Shown: positions 1 through 4,692 of the stretch, piece after piece
Layout: the number at the start of each line of letters is the position of its first letter
Numbering within the stretch: the first letter of the stretch is position 1
Assembly (NCBI GenBank): GCA_025363375.1
Contig: JANYDZ010000241.1
Span: forward strand, 1 to 6,034
From: Hyphomicrobiales bacterium
Lineage (GTDB): Bacteria; Pseudomonadota; Alphaproteobacteria; Rhizobiales; Beijerinckiaceae
Direction of reading: 5' to 3'
Length of the DNA: 6,034 nt
Made by a program: the position numbers and the translations under genes
Notes under the pieces: model-generated
Databases searched by the model: none
What the model was told of the DNA's origin: nothing
Seen by the model: only the letters and a program-made list of their open reading frames with translations

Positions 1-16
1 ACGCAAGGACCAATGA
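1..16 (+). CDS. possible last codons of an upstream gene (partial)
   Basis: In one frame the first 16 bases read Arg-Lys-Asp-Gln followed by TGA at 14-16. That stop directly abuts the ATG of the hydrolase gene at 17. Such a junction is common inside operons and would mean the hydrolase is translated together with a gene to the left of the window. Only four codons are visible, so this may be chance. Confidence 0.25.
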
Positions 17-892
17 ATGAGTTTAGACCTTCGATGCCTCGCCATGCTTCTCGGTCTCCTGTCGGCGCCGGCCCTCGCCGTCGAAGACGGCAAATTCGCG
101 GATTCCAACGGCGTCAAAATTCATTATATCGACAGGGGCAAGGGCGAGCCGATTGTGCTTTTGCACGGAGGCACATCGAGCCTTGAGAGCTGGGTGTCGG
201 CGGGCGTCGTCGCCAATCTCGAGAAGGATTTTCGCGTCGTCGCTTTTGACGCGCGCGGTTCCGGCAAGAGCGACAAGCCGCGCGACGCCAACGCATACGG
301 CCGCCAGCAGGCGCTTGATGTGCCGCGCCTGCTCGACGCGCTTGCAATAGAGCGCGCGCATATCGTCGGCTTTTCGCTCGGCGCCAGCACCGTCGCGCAA
401 TTGCTGACGCTGCACCCCGAGCGTTTCCTGACCGCGACGCAGGCCGGCGGAGCGGGGCGCTCTCCCGAGGCCGCCAACGACCCGCGCATTCTTGTGGAAG
501 CCGACGAAATCGAGAAAAGCTGCGTCAGCCGCAGCCGGCTTTATCGCCAGGCGCCGCCGAACGCCAAGCCCACCGAGGAGGAATATCAGCGCCGCGAAAA
601 GCTCTGCCGCGCGGACGCGAACTTCGACCAGTTTTTGGTCGCGGCTTCGTTGCGCGGCTACCGCGATCAGGCGGTGACGCCCGAACAGATGCGCGCGGTC
701 AACGTGCCGACATTGGGAATTGTCGGCACGCTCGATCATACGCTCAAGGAAATGCTGGAGTTGAGAGCCTTGCGGCCCGCCATGAAGTTTGTGCTGCTGG
801 AGGGCGTGTCGCACACCGGACCGAGCGGCATTCAAGGGCGCCCGGAACTGGTCGAGGCGGTGCGGACGTTGATTGCGTCGCGGGGGAAATAG
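17..892 (+). CDS. exported alpha/beta-fold hydrolase
   Basis: This 291-residue protein belongs to the alpha/beta hydrolase superfamily and should hydrolyse an ester, lactone or similar bond outside the cytoplasm. Residues 1-21 form a signal peptide with a leucine-rich core and a cleavage site after Ala-Leu-Ala. The oxyanion-hole motif HGG is at 50-52. The strand 'VVAFDARGSGKSDKP' (74-88) is typical of the fold. The nucleophile elbow G-F-S-L-G gives Ser120, 'GTLDH' gives the acid Asp240, and 'GVSHTGPS' gives His266. The triad is complete and the length is normal for the family. The only cysteines of the mature protein, Cys169 and Cys197, both lie in the cap region (about 145-220) and could form a disulfide in the periplasm. 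The start at 17 is supported by AAGGA at 5-9 and by the signal peptide. The next gene is also exported and on the same strand, 155 nt downstream. The substrate cannot be read from the sequence. Confidence 0.9.
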   Translation: MSLDLRCLAMLLGLLSAPALAVEDGKFADSNGVKIHYIDRGKGEPIVLLHGGTSSLESWVSAGVVANLEKDFRVVAFDARGSGKSDKPRDANAYGRQQALDVPRLLDALAIERAHIVGFSLGASTVAQLLTLHPERFLTATQAGGAGRSPEAANDPRILVEADEIEKSCVSRSRLYRQAPPNAKPTEEEYQRREKLCRADANFDQFLVAASLRGYRDQAVTPEQMRAVNVPTLGIVGTLDHTLKEMLELRALRPAMKFVLLEGVSHTGPSGIQGRPELVEAVRTLIASRGK

Positions 893-896
893 GGCG

Positions 897-936
897 ATGG
901 CGCGCAGCGCGATCGCGCGACAGTCCATCGCGCCAT
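897..936. repeat. nested GC-rich palindromes after the hydrolase gene
   Basis: An 8-bp inverted repeat (ATGGCGCG at 897-904, CGCGCCAT at 929-936) encloses a perfect 12-bp palindrome, GCGCGATCGCGC at 907-918. It starts 4 nt after the hydrolase stop. The RNA could fold into a strong hairpin, but no run of T follows, so it is not a standard intrinsic terminator. It may still slow transcription or protect the 3' end of the message. Confidence 0.4.
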
Positions 937-1035
937 TCGTCAGGCTTGCTGTCGTCGAGCCCCGCTGTCGATAGCCCCTGTGCAGCGCAAAGAACGACGT
1001 GCTATGTTTTGCCAAAAGGGGAGTTCCAGGCCGGC

Positions 1036-1043
1036 GGGAGGAA
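1036..1043 (+). promoter_or_regulatory. ribosome binding site fixing the start at 1048
   Basis: GGGAGGAA lies 4 nt before the ATG at 1048. It is the best Shine-Dalgarno match in this intergenic region. It places the start directly before a clear signal peptide, in preference to the TTG at 946 that would add 34 unlikely residues. Confidence 0.7.
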
Positions 1044-1047
1044 CAGG

Positions 1048-1890
1048 ATGCGGCAACGGCGATGGCTTGGCGCGCTGGCGCTTGCGGCCTTGTTTTGGGC
1101 GAACGCCGGGCCGGCCTCGGCCCTTGACGATGCAAAATATCCGGACTGGTCGGGGCAATGGCACCGCACTTACGGCGGGCCGCCGCGCTACGACCAGACC
1201 AAGCCTTTGCGCAAGCAGGAGGCGCCGCTCAAGCCGGAATATCAGGCGCGGTTCGAGGCCAGCATGAAGGACCAGGACATCGGAGGCCTTGGCCTCGACC
1301 GCGGCTATTCCTGCCTGCCGCCGGGCATGCCGCGGCAGATGTCGGGCGTCTCGCGCTTCGAAGTTCTGATTTCACCGGGGATCACCCACATTCTGTTCGA
1401 ACGCGGGGATTATGCGACGCGCCGCGTCTACACCGATGGCCGCGATTTTCCCAAGACCGACGAGACATGGTTCGTGGGATATTCAATCGGCAAGTGGCTC
1501 GATACGACGGGCTCTGGCCGCTATGACGCGCTTGAGATCGAGACGCGGCTTTTGCGCGCCCCGCGCACGTTCGACCAATCCGGCATGCCGATGGCCGACG
1601 ACAGGGAGGGCGCCATCAGGGAACGAATTTTTCTCGACAAGAACGATCCCGGTTTGTTGCGCAACGAAATGACGACCATTGACAACGCGCTGACCCGCCC
1701 CTGGACCGTGATGAAGACCTACAAAAAGCAGCCGACCGTCTGGTGGTACGAGGACAATTGCGTCGAAGCGCAGACCTACGTCACCATCGGCAACGAAGTT
1801 TACATGGTCGATACCGACGGCTATCTCATGCCCATGAAAAAGGGTCAGCCGCCGCCGGATCTGAAGCATTTCAATGCGCGAAAGAATTAG
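1048..1890 (+). CDS. exported protein of unknown function
   Basis: This is a 280-residue protein with an N-terminal signal peptide (basic MRQRRW, hydrophobic 7-19, probable cleavage after Ala-Ser-Ala near 25). The mature part is rich in Trp and Tyr and has no catalytic motif I can name. Conspicuous blocks are 'YPDWSGQW' (31-38), 'YSCLPPGMPRQM' (87-98), 'VYTDGRDFP' (127-135), 'GYSIGKWLDTTGSGRYD' (144-160), 'TTIDNALTRPWTV' (209-221) and 'LMPMKKGQPPPDL' (260-272). I recall proteins with this pattern annotated as hypothetical in many Proteobacteria, but I know no assigned reaction. The mature protein has just two cysteines, Cys89 and Cys238, which would suit one disulfide in the periplasm. The alternation of short strands suggests a beta-rich fold (inference). 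It follows the exported hydrolase on the same strand and may share a substrate with it. The start rests on the ribosome binding site and the signal peptide. Confidence 0.85.
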   Translation: MRQRRWLGALALAALFWANAGPASALDDAKYPDWSGQWHRTYGGPPRYDQTKPLRKQEAPLKPEYQARFEASMKDQDIGGLGLDRGYSCLPPGMPRQMSGVSRFEVLISPGITHILFERGDYATRRVYTDGRDFPKTDETWFVGYSIGKWLDTTGSGRYDALEIETRLLRAPRTFDQSGMPMADDREGAIRERIFLDKNDPGLLRNEMTTIDNALTRPWTVMKTYKKQPTVWWYEDNCVEAQTYVTIGNEVYMVDTDGYLMPMKKGQPPPDLKHFNARKN

Positions 1891-1901
1891 GCCGCGCGGC
1901 C
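1890..1901. repeat. 12-bp perfect palindrome at the stop codon
   Basis: GGCCGCGCGGCC begins on the last base of the TAG stop of the unknown exported protein. It is a perfect palindrome with no spacer and no following T-run. It could be a weak 3' hairpin, or simply a product of high GC content. Confidence 0.3.
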
Positions 1902-1958
1902 CTGTTGCGGGTTGCCGCGGAAATGTTGAATTCGACCGGCTATGGACCAGATCAGGAT

Positions 1959-1987
1959 TTGACCAACTCGAAATAAATGAGAAAAAT
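1959..1987 (+). promoter_or_regulatory. candidate promoter of the SRPBCC-ThiS-propeller unit
   Basis: TTGACC at 1959-1964 is a good -35 box (5 of 6 to TTGACA). It is followed after 17 nt by AAAAAT at 1982-1987, a fair -10 box (4 of 6). The stretch is the most AT-rich part of this intergenic region. Transcription would start near 1994, giving a leader of about 60 nt before the TTG start at 2055. It would also leave the ATG at 1977 outside the message. Confidence 0.4.
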
Positions 1988-1996
1988 AGGTTGGTC
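1961..1996. promoter_or_regulatory. inverted repeat around the promoter (possible operator)
   Basis: GACCAAC at 1961-1967 and GTTGGTC at 1990-1996 are perfect 7-bp inverted arms separated by 22 nt. One arm overlaps the candidate -35 box and the other lies at the expected transcription start. That placement would suit a repressor. A chance occurrence cannot be excluded for 7-bp arms. Confidence 0.3.
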
Positions 1997-2042
1997 CGGT
2001 CGGATCGTCGGCGCGCCGCGCGTTCCTGCCCTGAATAGACCC

Positions 2043-2049
2043 GAGGTGG
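2043..2049 (+). promoter_or_regulatory. ribosome binding site supporting a TTG start
   Basis: GAGGTGG sits 5 nt upstream of TTG 2055 and is the reason for choosing this non-ATG start for the SRPBCC protein. Confidence 0.55.
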
Positions 2050-2054
2050 CCAAC

Positions 2055-2588
2055 TTGAGCATCCTGACGATCGTCCTCATAGCGCTTGCCGCGCTCGTCG
2101 CGGCGGCGCTGTTGTACGCGTTGACGCGGCCCGACGCGTTCGAGGTGGCCCGCTCCACCGACATCAAGGCCGCGCCTGAAACGATCTTTCCGTTGATGAA
2201 TTCGCCGCGCCTCGCCAACGAGTGGAATCCCTTCGTCAAGGCCGATCCGGCGATCAGGCTTGCCTATAGCGGCCCGCAGAGCGGCGTTGGCGCGGCCAGT
2301 TCCTGGGAGGGCAACAGCCGGGTCGGCAAAGGCAGCGTCGAGATCGTGGAATCGACGCCGAACTCCAAAGTTGTTCTGGATCTGCGCATGTTGAAACCCA
2401 TGAAGGCCGACAATCGCGTGGAATATCTATTGGAGCCGCGCGGCGGGTTCACGCGCGTGACATGGCGCATGAGCGGCGCGCAGCCGTTCATCGGCAAGCT
2501 GATGTCGATCGTCATGGATTGCGAGAAAATGGTGGGCCCGCCGTTCGAAAAAGGTCTGGCCGATCTCAAGGCGATGGCGGAAAAATGA
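2055..2588 (+). CDS. membrane-anchored SRPBCC (polyketide cyclase/START-fold) protein
   Basis: This 177-residue protein has a single N-terminal membrane segment (residues 2-21, 'SILTIVLIALAALVAAALLY'), followed by an SRPBCC domain (about 29-175). The domain opens with the family's usual 'FEVARSTDIKAAPETIFPLMNSPR' pattern, a strand followed by the Pro-Glu-x-Ile-Phe helix, then 'ANEWNPF' (55-60). It ends with a long C-terminal helix. SRPBCC domains form a deep pocket for hydrophobic ligands. No ligand or enzyme activity can be assigned here. The likely start is the TTG at 2055, because GAGGTGG at 2043-2049 precedes it by 5 nt and the protein then begins directly with the anchor. An in-frame ATG at 1977 would add 26 residues with no ribosome binding site and no family resemblance. 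The gene leads a unit with the ThiS/MoaD-like gene (13 nt gap) and the propeller gene. Confidence 0.85.
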   Translation: MSILTIVLIALAALVAAALLYALTRPDAFEVARSTDIKAAPETIFPLMNSPRLANEWNPFVKADPAIRLAYSGPQSGVGAASSWEGNSRVGKGSVEIVESTPNSKVVLDLRMLKPMKADNRVEYLLEPRGGFTRVTWRMSGAQPFIGKLMSIVMDCEKMVGPPFEKGLADLKAMAEK

Positions 2589-2601
2589 GGGGGGCGCCGT
2601 C

Positions 2602-2871
2602 ATGGCGAGCGTCAACTTCACGCCGAATATCCAGCGCCACGTCGCGTGTCCGGCGACGCAGGCGCGCGGCTCAACGGTGCGCGAGGTGCTGGAAAATGTG
2701 TTCGCGGAAAATCCGCCGGCGCGTTCCTATGTGCTGGACGATCAGGGCGGCCTGCGCAAACATATGACGATTTTCGTCGATGGGCGCGCCATAAATGACC
2801 GCACACGCCTCTCCGATCCCGTCGGCCTGGCTAGCACGATTTACGTTTTTCAGGCCCTTTCAGGTGGTTGA
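2602..2871 (+). CDS. ThiS/MoaD-family ubiquitin-like protein ending in Gly-Gly
   Basis: This 89-residue protein has a beta-grasp (ubiquitin-like) fold. Visible elements are a first strand near 'ASVNFTPNIQRHV' (2-14), a helix at 'STVREVLENVFAENP' (24-38), a strand 'HMTIFVDGRAI' (54-64), and the closing strand 'STIYVFQALSGG' (78-89). The segment 'FVDGR' followed by an Asp-x-x-x-Leu turn and the C-terminal Gly88-Gly89 are hallmarks of the family. The stop codon follows the Gly-Gly directly, so the tail is ready for adenylation or thiocarboxylate formation without processing. Relatives carry sulfur for thiamine, molybdopterin, cysteine or tungsten-cofactor synthesis, or act as protein modifiers. 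No partner of those pathways (ThiG, ThiF/MoeB, MoaE, CysM) is in the window. A GAGGGGGG ribosome binding site at 2586-2593 overlaps the end of the SRPBCC gene. The propeller gene starts 2 nt after the stop, which points to coupled translation. The fold call is strong; the pathway is unknown. Confidence 0.85.
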   Translation: MASVNFTPNIQRHVACPATQARGSTVREVLENVFAENPPARSYVLDDQGGLRKHMTIFVDGRAINDRTRLSDPVGLASTIYVFQALSGG

Positions 2872-2873
2872 TC

Positions 2874-3974
2874 ATGAGCGATAAAATTCTCGTTTCCACG
2901 CGCAAGGGGCTCTTTCATGTGGCGCGCAAATCCGGCGCCTGGGGGATCGACCATGTCGATTTCCTCGGCGACAACGTGAGCCTGACGTTGAGCGATCCGC
3001 GTAGCGGAAAAAGTTACGCCGCGCTCGATCACGGCCATTTTGGCGTCAAATTGCATCGCTCGACCGATGCCGGCTGGGAGGAAATCGCCGCGCCCGTCTA
3101 TCCGAAAAAGCCCGAAGGCCTCGAGGAAAAGGACATGTGGGGCCGCGAACTCCAATGGAGCACGGCGCGCATTTGGTCCTTTGCGGCGGGCGGCGCGGAC
3201 GAGCCTGGGGTGATCTGGTGCGGCACCCAGCCCGGCGGGCTGTTCCGTTCAACCAATCACGGCGACAGCTGGGAGATCATCGGGGCGCTGTGGCATCATC
3301 CCTTGCGCGGCAAATGGATGGGAGGCGGCGCCGACCTGCCGGGCCTGCACTCGATTTGCGTCGATCCGCGCGATTCAAAACACGTGACAATCGCCGTCTC
3401 CACCGGCGGCGTCTGGTTCACCGGCGACGGCGGCGAGAGCTGGAGCCAGCGCGGCGAAGGCATGCGCGCGGATCATTGGCCGCCCGAGCAGATGCATGAT
3501 CCCATCGCGCAGGACGTGCATTGTCTCGTGCAATGCTTGGGCGCGCCGCAGCGCTTCTGGATTCAACATCACAACGGGATTTTCGTTTCCTCCGACGGGG
3601 CGCGGAATTTCACCGAGATTACCGGCGTCGCTCCCTCCGTCTTCGGCTTTCCCGTGGTCGTGCATCCGCGCGAGCCCGACACCGCCTGGTTCGTGCCGGA
3701 AATCAAGGATGAGAAACGTATTCCGCGCGACGGCGAGCTTGTCGTCAACCGCACGCGCGACGGCGGCAGGACATTCCAGACGCTGACGAAGGGATTGCCG
3801 CAGTCGCACGCCTACGACGTCGTCTATCGCCACGCGCTGGCGCTCGACGCGGGCGGCGAGCGCCTTGCCTTTGGCTCAACCACAGGCGGGCTTTGGGTCA
3901 GCGAGACCCAGGGCGACAGTTGGACGTGCGTGTCACACACGCTGCCACCCGTCTACGCGGTCAGATTTGTCTGA
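2874..3974 (+). CDS. cytoplasmic BNR/Asp-box beta-propeller protein (sialidase/VPS10-like fold)
   Basis: This 366-residue protein is built of repeated Asp-box (BNR) blades. Recognisable boxes are 'STDAGW' (63-68, one residue short), 'STNHGDSW' (126-133), 'TGDGGESW' (183-190), 'SSDGARNF' (239-246), 'TRDGGRTF' (294-301) and 'SETQGDSW' (343-350), consistent with a propeller of six or seven blades. It has no signal peptide or membrane segment, so it should be cytoplasmic. Databases often label such proteins exo-alpha-sialidase or glycosyl hydrolase, but I see no N-terminal FRIP motif and cannot place the arginine triad, so I do not claim that activity. A His/Trp-rich central part ('LWHHPLRGKWMGGGADLPGLH' region near 139-159, 'DHWPPEQMHDP' 200-210, 'WIQHHNGIF' 229-237) may line the central pocket. 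The start is ATG 2874, with AGGTGG at 2862-2867 inside the end of the ThiS/MoaD-like gene. A TTG at 2868 would add only two residues. The 2-nt gap suggests the two products work together. The gene ends 5 nt from a convergent gene. Confidence 0.88.
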   Translation: MSDKILVSTRKGLFHVARKSGAWGIDHVDFLGDNVSLTLSDPRSGKSYAALDHGHFGVKLHRSTDAGWEEIAAPVYPKKPEGLEEKDMWGRELQWSTARIWSFAAGGADEPGVIWCGTQPGGLFRSTNHGDSWEIIGALWHHPLRGKWMGGGADLPGLHSICVDPRDSKHVTIAVSTGGVWFTGDGGESWSQRGEGMRADHWPPEQMHDPIAQDVHCLVQCLGAPQRFWIQHHNGIFVSSDGARNFTEITGVAPSVFGFPVVVHPREPDTAWFVPEIKDEKRIPRDGELVVNRTRDGGRTFQTLTKGLPQSHAYDVVYRHALALDAGGERLAFGSTTGGLWVSETQGDSWTCVSHTLPPVYAVRFV

Positions 3975-3979
3975 CGCGC

Positions 3980-4327
3980 TCAGGCGGCGGCGCGGCCGGA
4001 GAGGACGAGCGCGCGGGCCCTGAGGGTCGCGATCTGCGTCTGCACGGACCACCATGCGGCAACGCCGACGGCGACAAACAGGACCGCGAAGGCCATCTGG
4101 ATCGGAAAGGTTATGCCGACCGCCGTGTACCACGCGGAAATCGCCAGCACGACGCCGACAATCAGCAGGACCTGGGTGCTGAACGTACGGTCCTCGAGAA
4201 CACCGATGCGCGCGGCAATGGAGCGCTGCTCGTTGACATCGACATTCTCGGACTTCTGCGACTGGAGCAGGTTGCGAAAATCCGGACCCAGAATCTTCTC
4301 AAGGTCAATATCACTCAAAGCCGCCAT
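3980..4327 (-). CDS. small membrane protein with two transmembrane helices
   Basis: This 115-residue protein of unknown function has a soluble N-terminal part (1-50, acidic and polar, beginning MAALSDIDLEKILGPDF). Two hydrophobic helices at about 52-72 ('QVLLIVGVVLAISAWYTAVG') and 75-95 ('PIQMAFAVLFVAVGVAAWWSV') follow, then a short basic tail ending in Ala residues. The two helices are joined by a very short loop, so both ends probably face the same side of the inner membrane. The start is placed at 4327 because GGGAA lies just before it. An ATG at 4348 would add seven residues but has no ribosome binding site. The gene is convergent with the propeller gene, with 5 nt between the stops, so neither gene has a terminator of its own in the gap. 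I do not recognise the family. The tryptophan and hydrophobic pattern in this strand, against none in the overlapping + frame, favours this strand as coding. Confidence 0.7.
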   Translation of the reverse strand: MAALSDIDLEKILGPDFRNLLQSQKSENVDVNEQRSIAARIGVLEDRTFSTQVLLIVGVVLAISAWYTAVGITFPIQMAFAVLFVAVGVAAWWSVQTQIATLRARALVLSGRAAA

Positions 4328-4372
4328 CTTGTTCCCGTCTGGTTGCATATCCGCGGGTCACGATTGGGCTTT

Positions 4373-4412
4373 AGGCGCGCCAGCTGACGCATAGGGACCT
4401 GTCGGCGCGCCT
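4373..4412. repeat. 9-bp inverted repeat upstream of the small membrane protein gene
   Basis: AGGCGCGCC at 4373-4381 and GGCGCGCCT at 4404-4412 are perfect inverted arms with a 22-nt spacer. They lie between the 3' end of the tRNA gene and the membrane protein start, both on the - strand. They could form a hairpin after the tRNA transcript or a regulator site for the membrane protein. There is no T-run, and GGCGCGCC also occurs inside genes of this window (2783, 3540), so the sequence itself is not special. Confidence 0.3.
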
Positions 4413-4457
4413 TTGGCAAGGGATATTTCGGACATCGCCGCTGCGAGGCGGAGTTTC

Positions 4458-4533
4458 TGGTGCCGGCTCCCGGAATCGAACCGAGGACCTACTGATTACA
4501 AATCAGTTGCTCTACCAACTGAGCTAAGCCGGC
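4458..4533 (-). tRNA. tRNA-Thr (anticodon UGU)
   Basis: The reverse strand folds as a full cloverleaf. A 7-bp acceptor stem (GCCGGCT with AGCCGGC) is followed by a D arm containing AGCTCAGTTGGTAGAGC. The anticodon stem is ACTGA/TCAGT with loop TTTGTAA, giving anticodon TGT, which reads threonine ACA codons. The T arm has the loop TTCGATT. The CCA end is encoded (4458-4460), making 76 nt in all. It stands alone, divergent from the cupin gene. ACA is a rare codon in such a GC-rich genome, but its tRNA is normally still required. Confidence 0.97.
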
Positions 4534-4577
4534 CCGGCGATGGGAACTCTTGACTGGCTTGTCCCGCCGCAAGCCCG

Positions 4578-4606
4578 GACATAAGCCGGCGCGCTGGCGC
4601 GGACAA
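4578..4606 (-). promoter_or_regulatory. candidate promoter of tRNA-Thr
   Basis: On the reverse strand TTGTCC (4606-4601) and TATGTC (4583-4578) are separated by 17 nt. The -10 box ends 45 nt before the tRNA 5' end, leaving room for a leader of about 35 nt that RNase P would remove. The boxes match the consensus only moderately. Confidence 0.35.
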
Positions 4607-4632
4607 GCGAAAACTCGCGCCGCGCCGCCAGA

Positions 4633-4661
4633 TTGACAGGGCCGGGCACCCTCTCAATATG
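4633..4661 (+). promoter_or_regulatory. promoter of the cupin-Bug operon
   Basis: A perfect TTGACA -35 box at 4633-4638 is followed by AATATG at 4656-4661 after 17 nt (or CAATAT at 4655-4660 after 16 nt). Transcription would begin near 4668, about 25 nt before the cupin start. This strong housekeeping-type arrangement stands back to back with the tRNA promoter. Confidence 0.6.
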
Positions 4662-4692
4662 GAGGCGCCCCTTTCAGGAGACACTTCCCGTC

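Noticed and set aside
970..1008. Possible promoter before the unknown exported protein (TTGCTG 946-951 with GATAGC 970-975, or a lone CTATGT at 1002-1007)
   Set aside because: Box matches are poor or the spacing is off, and the gene could be read from the hydrolase transcript.
23..1135. 370-residue open frame on the - strand
   Set aside because: It is antisense to the hydrolase, rich in Arg and Ala, and shows no domain; it is open only because the genome is GC-rich.
3893..4387. 164-residue open frame on the + strand across the membrane protein gene
   Set aside because: It starts inside the propeller gene and encodes a polar, Arg/Gly/Asp-rich sequence, whereas the - strand gives two clean membrane helices.
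4374..4411. Paired GGCGCGCC sites exactly 30 nt apart
   Set aside because: The same octamer occurs at 2010, 2783 and 3540, so it is common in this DNA; only the inverted arrangement was kept, at low confidence.
4433..4457. Short stem CCGC/GCGG just after the tRNA 3' end
   Set aside because: Only 4 bp with a loop of 6 nt and no T-run, so not a credible terminator.
4458..4533. tRNA gene as an integration site for a mobile element
   Set aside because: No integrase gene and no second copy of the tRNA 3' end was seen in the window.
4496..4684. 62-residue open frame on the - strand
   Set aside because: Its end reads through the tRNA-Thr gene and it covers both promoters; there is no ribosome binding site.
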